Shown piece by piece: positions 8,637 to 17,089 of a DNA stretch of 64,000 nt. Position 1 is the stretch's first letter, and each line of letters starts with the position of its first letter. The translations under genes were made by a program, and so were the position numbers. This stretch comes from Paenibacillus sp. (GTDB taxonomy: Bacteria > Bacillota > Bacilli > Paenibacillales > Paenibacillaceae): contig JAIRVF010000099.1 of NCBI GenBank assembly GCA_031254035.1, positions 1 to 64,000 on the forward strand, written 5' to 3'. The notes under the pieces were generated by a model, which had not been told where the DNA came from, did not search any database, and was given only the letters and a program-made list of their open reading frames with translations.

Positions 8637-8952
8637 GTTCAAAAAGGTCGATTTTCAGCACCGAAGCTTATGCTTCCGATGTGCGTTTTTTGCAAAACGC
8701 TTCAGTTGGATGAAGCTAGGGACTGAGGAGCGGAGCTACACGTTTTCGTAGAAAACGACTTCGTAAGCATCTGCCTGTATTGGGTACGTGAGCACTAAGA
8801 TGTTTCCGAAGGAAACATTACTTCGTAAGCATCTGAAATATTTCCGAAGGAAATATGCTTCGTAAGCATAGGCTTAGGCCCGGCTGAATTCAAGATTCGA
8901 TGCCGAACCAACTTCCCGATTTACTTCGTGATCAAAAGCGGACTTTTTGAAC
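8637..8952. mobile_element. MITE-like repeat element with internal hairpins
   Basis: The element has no gene. It begins GTTCAAAAAGGTCGATTTTC and ends with the inverted form of GTTCAAAAAGTCCGCTTTTG, giving terminal inverted repeats of about 20 bases with few mismatches. Inside lies a repeating pattern: a short palindrome followed by CTTCGTAAGCAT or a close variant. The palindromes are CGTTTTC-GTA-GAAAACG, ATGTTTCC-GAA-GGAAACAT and ATATTTCC-GAA-GGAAATAT; they differ from one another by paired changes that keep the stem. A further hairpin, GCGTTTT-TTGC-AAAACGC, lies near 8683. It sits between the permease and deacetylase genes. Confidence 0.65.
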
Positions 8953-9091
8953 AACCTCTTGAAGCGGTAAAGACAACATTCTTTCATTGCGTGCGGATGC
9001 CCGTCAACCCGGGCATCCCGCGATAATGATATAGGCAGGCGTCTGCTTTTGCCGGTGTTTGCCACAATTACGCTTGAGGAGGAGATGCGAT

Positions 9092-11686
9092 TTGAGTCAA
9101 ATCAGCATAAAACGCAGGACGAAAAAGTGGGTGGCGGCTTCCGTCAGCTTGGTGCTGGCCGGAACCTTGGCTTTCCAGGCTGGACCCCAGAAAGCGGCTG
9201 CAGACAGGGGGGTGGTCGATTTATGGAAAGCGATTAAACCTCTTACCACCATTGCAAGTGCGATGAATACGGGGGCTCATCCGGATGATGAGCACAGCGC
9301 GTCACTCGCATATCTTTCTTTGGGACTGGCCGTGGATACATACAGCGTCATAGCCAATCGCGGAGAAGGCGGGCAAAACGAAATCGGCAGCGAGCTGGGC
9401 AACGCCCTCGGCATCATCCGTACCAGGGAGCTGCAGGAAGCATCCAAGATCACCAACATTACCCTATCGAACCTGAGTCAGAGGCTCAATGATCCGATCT
9501 ATGATTTTGGGTTCTCCAAAAGCCCCGATGAAACGTTGGCCACTTGGGGCGAGGATACCGCCTATGAACGGTTGATCCGTCAAATCCGGGAGAAACGTCC
9601 TGATGTGCTGATTCCAGCATTCCTGAACGAACCTTCGACGCATGGTCATCACCGTGCCGTTAATGTACTGACCGTACGAGCATTCAAGGATGCGGGCAAT
9701 CCGCAAATTTTCCCTGAGCAGATTAAAGAAGGGATGCAGCCATGGCAGCCAAAGAAGCTGTATGTACCGGCCTCGGATAAGGATTATGACGTCTCCTTGC
9801 CGGTAAACGAATATAGTGAACTGTACGGTGCTTCCTATGTCCAGCTGGGTGAAGAATCCCGGTATATGCATAAGAGCCAAGGCATGGGAAAACAAATTGA
9901 CGAGGGTCAAGGAACAGCGTATTACAAATTGCAAGAATCAGCGGACGGCAAGAAGGCCGGAGAAAAGCCGGAGACATCGCTTTTTGGCGGAGTCGCCTTC
10001 ACGTTCGATGATCTAGCACAAGAAATTGAGGTTAAAGGAAAAGACAATAAACTAGTCAAACAGCTGAAGACATTGCAAGAAGATGCGAACGGAGTCATTG
10101 CTGCTTATCCATCATTTGCGAAAGTAGCCCGCGAAGTTCATGGGATGAGAACGGATGTGGAAACAGCGGTCGAGCTGGTTAAGGTTTCGTCTTTGGAGCA
10201 AACGGTGAAGAGCGATCTGCTGCATCGGCTGGCTGTGAAAGAGAAACAGCTTAATAAGGCAAGCCAGGAAGCAACATCCACCGTGGTCAAAGTGAAACCT
10301 GAAACCGGCGAACTGACTCCGGGACAAACCTCAAAAGTGACGATTACCGCCTTTAACGGCGGCGAGGTGGATATCAGCAAAGTCAATCTGAAATTGAATG
10401 TGCCTGAAGGCTGGACCGCAAAGGCGATTGGGGAAGACACCTTCGCTAAGCTCGCAAAAAGTCAGATGGTAAAAACGGAGTTTGAAATAACCGTTCCTAA
10501 GCAGGTGGAGGATTATAATCCGTATGCCCTTCCACTGATTTCTGCGGATATCCGCTATGAAGCATTTGGGACAGAAGCTTCGCTGCATGCAGTTCCAGAT
10601 AATGCGGTCGCGGTACTGCCGCCGGTTGCATTGTCGCTTAGCCCTGAAGCGGCGGTTTTGAATACGCTGAAGCCGGATGATGCGGTATCGGTTAAGGTTA
10701 CGGCAACGAACTATGCACCAGGTTCGGAGAAAACCAAGATTTCACTGAAAACACCGGATGGCTGGACAGTGGAGCCTGCTGTGCAGGAATTGAGCTTTGC
10801 AGCCAAATATGAAATCAAGACGGCAGAGTTTACCGTCAAGTCACCGGCTAATGTGAAAGTGGGAAGTTATGACCTGGCGGCAATAGCCAACGACGGGACA
10901 TCAGACAGCAGCAGAACGGTGCAGATCATCCAGTACCCGCATATTGGCAAAAACTACTATGTTAAACCAGCCAACCTTGCCATTCAGGCATTTGATCTAA
11001 AGGTACCGCAAGGCCAGAAGGTTGGTTATGTTTCCAGCGGTTTTGACAATATCGATCAGGTATTACGCCAAGTGGGCGTAAACGTGACGAATCTGGACGC
11101 CAAGACGATCCAGTTCGGTGATTTGTCCCAGTACGATACGATCGTGCTTGGCATTCGGGCCTACGGGTTCCGTCCGGAGCTTATTCCAAGCAACCAGCGT
11201 CTACTCGATTATGTTAAAAATGGCGGTAACCTGGTTGTCCAATATCACAAGCCGGAGGACAAATGGTCGCCGGATCTGGCCCCATATCCGATCAAGATCG
11301 GTGAGCCGCTCATCCAGTGGCGCGTGACGGATGAAAATTCCAAGGTAACTATGCTAGCGCCGGAGCATTCGATCTTTAACACGCCAAATAAGATCACGGA
11401 TGCCGACTGGCAGAATTGGATTCAGGACCGCTCCGCGTACAACCCGTCCGAGTGGGGCAAGGAGTATACGGAGTTGATCTCGAACGGAGACCCTGGGGAG
11501 GAAGAATTCACCGGTACTTTCCTGACCGCCAATTATGGCAAAGGAACATACACGTACAGCTCGCTTGTTTGGTACCGCGAAATACCAAATCTTGTGCCAG
11601 GCTCGATCCGGATGTTCGTCAATATGATCAGCTTGAAGCAAGCTGGAGCGGCATCAGCCGGTGCGGTAACGGCTCCGCATCAGTAA
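9092..11686 (+). CDS. Secreted PIG-L family deacetylase with NEW3 domains
   Basis: The protein (864 aa from the TTG at 9092) has a signal peptide (KRRTKKWVAASVSL... ending AADRG) and an N-terminal PIG-L/LmbE de-N-acetylase domain with the zinc motif AHPDDE (residues 62-67), and HHRAVN further on. PIG-L enzymes remove acetyl groups from GlcNAc conjugates, as BshB and MshB do. Residues about 390-620 contain two NEW3/NPCBM-associated beta domains (VTITAFNGGE, VKVTATNYAPG), and the C-terminal 230 residues resemble a class-I glutamine-amidotransferase-like fold (YDTIVLGIRAYG, LLDYVKNGGNLVVQYH) without an obvious catalytic Cys. The TTG start is preceded by GAGGAGGAG. It probably trims a glycoconjugate outside the cell before import. 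Confidence 0.85.
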   Translation: MSQISIKRRTKKWVAASVSLVLAGTLAFQAGPQKAAADRGVVDLWKAIKPLTTIASAMNTGAHPDDEHSASLAYLSLGLAVDTYSVIANRGEGGQNEIGSELGNALGIIRTRELQEASKITNITLSNLSQRLNDPIYDFGFSKSPDETLATWGEDTAYERLIRQIREKRPDVLIPAFLNEPSTHGHHRAVNVLTVRAFKDAGNPQIFPEQIKEGMQPWQPKKLYVPASDKDYDVSLPVNEYSELYGASYVQLGEESRYMHKSQGMGKQIDEGQGTAYYKLQESADGKKAGEKPETSLFGGVAFTFDDLAQEIEVKGKDNKLVKQLKTLQEDANGVIAAYPSFAKVAREVHGMRTDVETAVELVKVSSLEQTVKSDLLHRLAVKEKQLNKASQEATSTVVKVKPETGELTPGQTSKVTITAFNGGEVDISKVNLKLNVPEGWTAKAIGEDTFAKLAKSQMVKTEFEITVPKQVEDYNPYALPLISADIRYEAFGTEASLHAVPDNAVAVLPPVALSLSPEAAVLNTLKPDDAVSVKVTATNYAPGSEKTKISLKTPDGWTVEPAVQELSFAAKYEIKTAEFTVKSPANVKVGSYDLAAIANDGTSDSSRTVQIIQYPHIGKNYYVKPANLAIQAFDLKVPQGQKVGYVSSGFDNIDQVLRQVGVNVTNLDAKTIQFGDLSQYDTIVLGIRAYGFRPELIPSNQRLLDYVKNGGNLVVQYHKPEDKWSPDLAPYPIKIGEPLIQWRVTDENSKVTMLAPEHSIFNTPNKITDADWQNWIQDRSAYNPSEWGKEYTELISNGDPGEEEFTGTFLTANYGKGTYTYSSLVWYREIPNLVPGSIRMFVNMISLKQAGAASAGAVTAPHQ

Positions 11687-11948
11687 AAACGGAGCGAGAA
11701 TTCGGGCAAGGAAGTAAAGAAGTCTGAAGTCTGAAGTCGGCAGGTTTTGAAAGGTAGGGCGGGCACGGCATAGAATCCAAAACTGCTTCACGCCGTGCCC
11801 TCTACTTTCTGTCAAACCGGATGCAGACTCGCGGCAATACGTAAGAAGGTACATAGTAATTGAGGCTCAAATATTATAATTAGTACAGGACAATAAGCGA
11901 AGTAGCGGAGGGGACGGAATCGATCTGAAGAAGCGGAAGCGTTCGCCT

Positions 11949-12003
11949 TTGTCTCCGAATTTCTACACTTATAAAAAATATAATAATAGAAATTTGGAGA
12001 CAA
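11949..12003. repeat. Inverted repeat in the lyase leader
   Basis: TTGTCTCCGAATTTCTA and TAGAAATTTGGAGACAA are 17-base arms with one mismatch, separated by an AT-rich 21-base loop. The flanks continue as imperfect inverted sequence, so it looks like a dispersed palindromic repeat rather than a terminator; no T-run follows. Confidence 0.6.
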
Positions 12004-12030
12004 CAGCGATCGGAAGAACGATCCGTAACC

Positions 12031-12061
12031 GTAGCGGTCACCTCGCACAATGTAAAGAACT
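12031..12061 (+). repeat. Second copy of the 31-bp leader motif
   Basis: GTAGCGGTCACCTCGCACAA followed by TGTAAAGAACT matches 4461-4492 with three mismatches. It lies 70 bases before the lyase start. Confidence 0.5.
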
Positions 12062-12130
12062 GATTTCGGTTTTGAGCATGAAATAATCACATCAAAATCA
12101 TAAAAACATTACGGAAAGGATCTGAACAAC

Positions 12131-13642
12131 ATGAGAAGTCGGGAACAAATTTTAGAGGAAGAAGGCAAGCTTTTTCCTGGTCGAACCTATACGGAAGCTG
12201 TGCTTGCACCTGCATTTGATGAAGCGAAGACGAGTCTGCTCGCGCCGATGATGGCGATTAACAAAGCGCATCTCATCATGCTGAAGGAACAGGGTCTTGT
12301 AAACGAAGAGGAGGCCGGACAAATCGCATTGGCGATCCGTGGTCTCGATTTAGAGGGGCTGCGCCAAGCAGAATATACTGGACAATTCGAGGATCTGTTC
12401 TTCCAGGTCGAGCATGAGCTGCTCGAAGCGGCAGGAAACATCGCTGGAAATCTGCATTTGGCCCGCAGCCGCAACGATATGGGCATTGCGATTTATCGGA
12501 TCGTGCTGCGGGAGAAGCTGCTCGTGACGCTTCGCGGAGCTCTTGCATTGAAGGGCCAACTGCTTGCTTTTGCCGAGGAACATGCCGATACGGTAATGAT
12601 CGGGTATACGCATACGCAGCAGGCGCAGCCGACAACGCTGGCCCACTATATTATGGCGATGGCGGACTCCCTTGACCGCGACATTCGCCGGATGCAGGCC
12701 GCTTATGCGAATTGCAACCGGAGCAGCATGGGATCGGCAGCACTGACGACTTCGGGGTTCGCGATCAGCCGGGAGCGAATGCAGGAACTACTCGGCTTTG
12801 ATGAACTTGTATATAACTCGTACGACGCGATTGGCGGCGCTGATTATGTAGGCGAGATGATGACTGCCGTCCAATTGGCGGCTATTAATTTAGGCAGATC
12901 ATCGCAAGACTTCTTGTTGTGGTGCACTCAGGAGTTTGGCACGCTCCGCGTAGCTGATCCATATGTGCAAATCAGCTCCATCATGCCGCAGAAACGGAAT
13001 CCGGTTTCGTTCGAGCATATGCGCGCGCTTTTGTCCAGCTGTGTCGGCAATACCCAAACGGTGCTGACCATGATGCACAACACACCATTTGGTGACATTG
13101 TTGATACCGAAGATGATATGCAGCCTTATGCCTGGAAGGCACTTGGAGTGCTGGACCGGATGTATCGGCTTCTGTCATGCGTCATGGGGACGATGGATGT
13201 AAATAAAGAAGTTCTCCGGAAGAGGACTGAAGGCAGCTTCGCAACGGTGACCGAACTGGCGGACACGCTTGTACGCACCGACGCCCTGTCGTTCCGCAAT
13301 TCCCACCATATTGTAAGCGGCGTCGTAAAACACGCTATCGCTGATGGGATGGCTGCGAATGAAATAACGCTGGAGCTTGTTAATGAGGTCGCGATTCAAG
13401 TCATTGGCCGGAAGCTATCGCTCACTGCGGAGCAGCTGCGTTTGGCGCTGGATCCGGTTCATTTTGTGGACATCCGGACACTTCCAGGAGGACCTTCTCC
13501 GGTAGAAATTCGGAGCATTATCACCAAGCGGAAAACAAGCCAGCAGAGTCAAGAGCAGTGGCTGGACGCGGCCTACGCGAAGGTAGAAGGAGCGCTTGCG
13601 GAGCTCGACCGTACGCTGGCCGGTTGGGACGTCAGCATATGA
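12131..13642 (+). CDS. Argininosuccinate-lyase/fumarase superfamily lyase
   Basis: The protein (503 aa) belongs to the superfamily that eliminates fumarate from succinyl-N or succinyl-O compounds. Conserved blocks are ARSRND (111-116), GYTHTQQAQPTT (158-169) and the signature loop SSIMPQKRNP (282-291) with its catalytic Ser. It is longer than ArgH (about 460 aa), has RN where ArgH usually has KN in the signature, and is not next to argG or other arginine genes. It therefore is probably not the biosynthetic enzyme. EDDS-lyase-like enzymes of about 500 aa are one comparison; a sugar-malate or N-succinyl conjugate is another possible substrate. The stop overlaps the next start (ATGA), so the kinase is co-translated. 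Confidence 0.8.
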   Translation: MRSREQILEEEGKLFPGRTYTEAVLAPAFDEAKTSLLAPMMAINKAHLIMLKEQGLVNEEEAGQIALAIRGLDLEGLRQAEYTGQFEDLFFQVEHELLEAAGNIAGNLHLARSRNDMGIAIYRIVLREKLLVTLRGALALKGQLLAFAEEHADTVMIGYTHTQQAQPTTLAHYIMAMADSLDRDIRRMQAAYANCNRSSMGSAALTTSGFAISRERMQELLGFDELVYNSYDAIGGADYVGEMMTAVQLAAINLGRSSQDFLLWCTQEFGTLRVADPYVQISSIMPQKRNPVSFEHMRALLSSCVGNTQTVLTMMHNTPFGDIVDTEDDMQPYAWKALGVLDRMYRLLSCVMGTMDVNKEVLRKRTEGSFATVTELADTLVRTDALSFRNSHHIVSGVVKHAIADGMAANEITLELVNEVAIQVIGRKLSLTAEQLRLALDPVHFVDIRTLPGGPSPVEIRSIITKRKTSQQSQEQWLDAAYAKVEGALAELDRTLAGWDVSI

Positions 13643-14682
13643 TGACAGCCAAGGTCCCTCTGCTGGCCGTAGACGGCGGAGGGACGAAATGCCTGGCTGT
13701 GTTCACAGATGAAAATGGCCGGATGCTGGCAACCGGGCGATCAGGATCATGTAACTACCAGGGAACGGGCCGGGAAGCGGCGGCACTTGAGCTGACGCGA
13801 GCGATCGAAGAGGCCAAGCGTCAGTTGGCTGGGTCCGCTGCCGAAGGGAGCAATGCGCCAGAGTCCAGTGTTCCCCCTGTTTCCCCTGCACCGCAGGAGG
13901 AAGCCACCATTACGGAAGACGGGCCACTTCACGTGAGCTGCACGGTATTTGGCATAGCCGGTCTTGATACAGAGCATGACGGCCAAGTGATCGAAGATAT
14001 GGTACGGGAAGCTCTCGACCGCACCCAAGTGGTGGCGGACCTCATCGTTGTTGAGAACGACGGTGTGGCCGCCTTGCTGGGAGCAACGGGCGGGGCGCCA
14101 GGTATCCTTATTATTGCTGGTACCGGTTCGATCGTGTACGGGATCAATGCCAACGGGGAAAGCGCCCGTGCAGGAGGTTGGGGTCATCGCGTTGGCGACG
14201 AAGGCAGCGGTTATTGGATTGGCAAGCAGGCAATCAACGCCGTTCTGCGCGAATTCGATGGACGGGGCCGCCGTACGGGGCTGACCGATAAGCTGCTGAG
14301 GCATCTGAGGCTACAGAATGAAGAGGAATTGTTCAACTGGGTGTATTCTGCTGAGTACAGCGTGAACAAAACAGCTGAGCTCAGCAAACTCGTCAGCGAA
14401 GCGGAACAAGAAAGGGACGAGGCCGCGCGTTTGATTCTGGAGACGGCAGCTGATGAACTGTTTCTGGGAGCGAGGTCGGTGATGGATAAGCTCGGTATGG
14501 CTGCGGCGCCATTCACCGTTATTTTGCAGGGAGGCGTTCTGCAAAACAATCCCTTTGTCAGAAGTCGGTTGGCGGACAGCTTCCGAGCGGCCTCCCCTCT
14601 TGCGCAAATTGACGAGGCGAAAAAAGAACCAATTCACGGCGTCATCGCTCAGGGCCTCCAGCTTTTGCGGCGTGGGAAATAG
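13639..14682 (+). CDS. BadF/BadG/BcrA/BcrD-type ATPase, probable amino-sugar kinase
   Basis: The protein (347 aa) has the actin-like ATPase fold of N-acetylglucosamine kinase. The phosphate-1 loop is VDGGGTKCLAVFTD (near residue 10), phosphate-2 IIAGTGSIVYGI, and the GGWGHRVGDEGSGYWIG block is typical of eukaryotic-like GlcNAc kinases and BadF proteins. A Ser/Pro-rich insertion (about residues 60-90) is unusual. The start ATG at 13639 overlaps the lyase stop; the longer frame to 13558 lies inside the lyase and is unlikely. Together with the PIG-L enzyme and ROK regulator it points to phosphorylation of a released amino sugar. Confidence 0.85.
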   Translation: MMTAKVPLLAVDGGGTKCLAVFTDENGRMLATGRSGSCNYQGTGREAAALELTRAIEEAKRQLAGSAAEGSNAPESSVPPVSPAPQEEATITEDGPLHVSCTVFGIAGLDTEHDGQVIEDMVREALDRTQVVADLIVVENDGVAALLGATGGAPGILIIAGTGSIVYGINANGESARAGGWGHRVGDEGSGYWIGKQAINAVLREFDGRGRRTGLTDKLLRHLRLQNEEELFNWVYSAEYSVNKTAELSKLVSEAEQERDEAARLILETAADELFLGARSVMDKLGMAAAPFTVILQGGVLQNNPFVRSRLADSFRAASPLAQIDEAKKEPIHGVIAQGLQLLRRGK

Positions 14683-15003
14683 AGAATAGAGGGCCGAACC
14701 CCAAAAAATAAATAGCAGAGCTGTTCGGGGCTCGTGATCATTGCGCTGCCGACTGCCTTCTCTTCGATGCCTTTAGGGCATATGTTTTGGGGGACGCGAG
14801 GTTGGCGCTTTTTTTTGCGTTGAAAGAGGAGAGGGCCATTCTTTTTGAATGAGCAGCTATTTATCAATTGGAGATCGCTCATTCTGATGCCCAATGGAGA
14901 TCTTTAGTTCAATAGTTTTACATCAGCTTTCAGCTTTGAGGTACATAGCCCTAAATTCAAAGGATACCATATGCCTATCGCGAAAATATGGAAAATTATC
15001 GAT
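14683..15003. other. Intergenic, no gene
   Basis: No supported frame. Partial GC-rich complementarity follows the kinase stop but no clean terminator was found. A T-run at 14809-14816 follows a weak GC-rich stretch. Confidence 0.35.
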
Positions 15004-15093
15004 AAATTAAATATGTATCATATGGCCATGAAAGAAGGATTTACGAGATAAGTTAAATATGCATCATATGGCCATGAAAGAAAGATTTACGAG
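15004..15093 (+). repeat. 44-bp tandem direct repeat upstream of the charged secreted protein
   Basis: Units at 15004-15047 and 15050-15093 share 41 of 44 bases; each contains TATCATATGGCCATGAAAGA or the TGCATCATATGG variant and ends TTTACGAG. They lie 37 bases upstream of the ATG at 15130. They could be duplicated regulator sites; a half copy (ACCATATGCC) occurs at 14967. Confidence 0.7.
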
Positions 15094-15129
15094 CAAGAAA
15101 ATATTGTGAACTATTGGAGGAATTACATC

Positions 15130-16563
15130 ATGAACAAATTCTACAAAGTACTCGCAACAGGGACGATTCTAGCTATGGCAGCAATGCCTATGGCAAGTGC
15201 GCAAGAGGCGCACCTTGCAATTTGCCCTCCAGGGCCAGTGACTCAAGTGGATCAGAAGAAAGACGTATCGATCTCGCATGAGAACGGCAAACAAAACGAA
15301 AACAAGGAAAATAAACAAAACGAAGATAAGGAAAAAAAGGACCATAAGGAAGATAAAGAACATAAGGAACAAAAACAAGATAAAGAAAATAAGGAACATA
15401 AAGAAGATAGAAAAGATAAAGACGACAAAAAAGATAAAAAAAATAAAGACGACAAAGAACATAAGAAAGAGGATAAAAACAAAGAGCAGCAAAAAGTTCT
15501 CGGTACCCTCGGTCAAATTACGAAATACACCATGGATGCGAACGGTAAATACATCACAGTTGTAGGTAGAGGACTTGCACCTAGTGACCAAGGCGAAGTG
15601 ATCCTAACGATCACGAACAACACGAAGATCACCAACAGCAAAGGCAAGAAGGTTAGTTTGGAACAAGTGATTGTACAGAAAAATGCCGTTAAAGTGTTCT
15701 ATAGTCCGGTAACGACGAAGAGTTTGCAGCCAAGTGGAACAGCGACTACTGTTATCGTTCAGGATCAACAAATGAACGGTATCCAAGGGAAAGTGTCCCA
15801 AGTGAAGAATAGCAAGATCGTCGTAACAGGCAAAAACCTCTACACTTCGAAAAAAGAAACGATCGTGCTTCAACTTACGGGCAACACGCCTATCGTCGAT
15901 CAAGACGGTAAAAAAGTGAACCGTCAGGATATTAAGCCAGGCATGACCATTGAAGCGTTCTACGGACCGAAGATGACGAAGAGCATTCCTGCGCAAGTAC
16001 AAGCGAGCTACATCATCATGAAGAAGGAACAACAACAATTGCAGGAGTCTGGTACAACCGGTGTGATTACTGAGAAGAACAACGATCAAATTACGGTTGT
16101 TGGTATGCCTGCAGCGCAAGGCGGTCAGAAGGAAATCAAACTGAATGTGAATGACAATACGGTAATCGTGAATGAAAAAGGTGAATCAATTACGAAAGAC
16201 ACTCTTAAAGCAGACACAAACGTGGACGTACTCTATAGCCCGGCAATGACATCAAGCTTGCCGCCAGTTGGCAATGCAACCAAAATCGTCGTGAAAGATC
16301 ATGAGTCTGTGAAAGTCGAAGGGACAATCGAGAAATCCGATACCGCAAACGACAACCGCATCTATCTGAACGTCAATTCGGATGATAATAAGAATAACGA
16401 TATCTTGCTGAATATCAGTAAGGAGACGAAGATCGTGAACCTTCGCGGGGACGAAACAGAACTTACGCCAGGCATGAAAATTGTTGCTTACCACTCTCCT
16501 GCAATGACGATGTCGCTTCCAGGCATGACAAATGCGGAATTGATCATGGTGATCTCAGAGTAA
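15130..16563 (+). CDS. Secreted charged-linker protein with four beta-rich repeats
   Basis: The protein (477 aa) has a signal peptide ending at about ASAQEA. Residues about 45-125 are almost only Lys, Glu, Asp, Asn, His and Gln (EHKEQKQDKENKEHKED), an extended or single-helix linker. Four repeats of roughly 75-85 residues follow. Each has a glycine-containing strand motif (GxxxITVVGR, KIVVTGKN, QITVVGMP) and ends with a tyrosine or phenylalanine then SPxxTxSLPP-like turn (VFYSPVTTKSLQPSG, AFYGPKMTKSIPA, VLYSPAMTSSLPPVG, AYHSPAMTMSLPG). I do not recognise the family; it suggests a cell-wall or matrix protein. The start has GGAGGAATT upstream, and a terminator follows at 16598. Confidence 0.85.
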   Translation: MNKFYKVLATGTILAMAAMPMASAQEAHLAICPPGPVTQVDQKKDVSISHENGKQNENKENKQNEDKEKKDHKEDKEHKEQKQDKENKEHKEDRKDKDDKKDKKNKDDKEHKKEDKNKEQQKVLGTLGQITKYTMDANGKYITVVGRGLAPSDQGEVILTITNNTKITNSKGKKVSLEQVIVQKNAVKVFYSPVTTKSLQPSGTATTVIVQDQQMNGIQGKVSQVKNSKIVVTGKNLYTSKKETIVLQLTGNTPIVDQDGKKVNRQDIKPGMTIEAFYGPKMTKSIPAQVQASYIIMKKEQQQLQESGTTGVITEKNNDQITVVGMPAAQGGQKEIKLNVNDNTVIVNEKGESITKDTLKADTNVDVLYSPAMTSSLPPVGNATKIVVKDHESVKVEGTIEKSDTANDNRIYLNVNSDDNKNNDILLNISKETKIVNLRGDETELTPGMKIVAYHSPAMTMSLPGMTNAELIMVISE

Positions 16564-16597
16564 TCGAACCGAATCCATAAAGTGTTACACCGTAAGC

Positions 16598-16631
16598 AGC
16601 CGCTCCCAAGCATGGGGCGGCTTTCTTTGAA
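16598..16631 (+). terminator. Rho-independent terminator
   Basis: AGCCGCTCCC, loop AAGCA, then TGGGGCGGCT followed by TTCTTT, ending the charged-protein transcript. Confidence 0.75.
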
Positions 16632-16975
16632 TCAGAAAATTACAATCTATACATCTAGCAATTAATGAAGTATATTCCAATTATGTTATTACCGAGGCAG
16701 AAGAGAAGCTCATTAGTTGCTTACCTTCTACAGAGAGCTTTACGATTGCTACGTTAATATATTCCCCATTTCTTCTCGCGGTTTCGTTTCCCATTAACCT
16801 GTTAGTCTCTATACCTAGTTTAAGTATGATCTGGTTGTCCTTACTTGCTGTGATTTATATACAAAATAATCTAAAAAAATTTCCGGAATTGATGTCGATT
16901 TTCTCTTCCTGTGTTCGTTGTCTAGATAACGGCGAAGTTCAGCGAACTACGTTGTGGTCTCAGAGAGGGAAATGA
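16631..16975 (+). pseudogene. Ghost reading frame with membrane-like stretch
   Basis: An open frame of 114 codons without a normal start reads ...AINEVYSNYVITEAEEKLIS, then a hydrophobic segment (SPFLLAVSFPINLLVSIPSL, WLSLLAVIYI), then polar residues. The composition is protein-like, but there is no ATG/GTG/TTG with a ribosome site and no upstream frame. It may be the remnant of a small membrane protein. Function unknown. Confidence 0.3.
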
Positions 16976-17089
16976 GAAAACGACTATGCCCCTTGTTGAC
17001 GTCAAGCCGCTGAAGTCAGGTGTCGCTATTTATACTTATGAGCTCGAGAAATAGATATCAAAAATATAAATGAAAAGGAGAAATGCACG

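Larger units (their letters stand above)
11687..12130. other. Leader region of the lyase gene with an inverted repeat
   Basis: No gene. It holds the inverted repeat at 11949-12003, the 31-base motif at 12031, and a GGAAAGGATC ribosome site just before the ATG at 12131. Confidence 0.5.

Noticed and set aside
8637-8952. CRISPR-like array
   Set aside because: The repeated unit is short, spacing is irregular and the intervening parts are palindromes, not unique spacers; no cas genes.
12276-12646. Minus-strand frames of 98-119 codons inside the lyase gene
   Set aside because: Shadows in GC-rich coding DNA.
12131-13642. Calling the lyase argH
   Set aside because: It is longer than ArgH, has a changed signature, and sits in a locus with no arginine genes.
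15169-15591. Phe/Leu-rich minus-strand frame
   Set aside because: It is the complement of the Lys/Glu-rich linker (AAA/GAA codons read as TTT/TTC), not a membrane protein.
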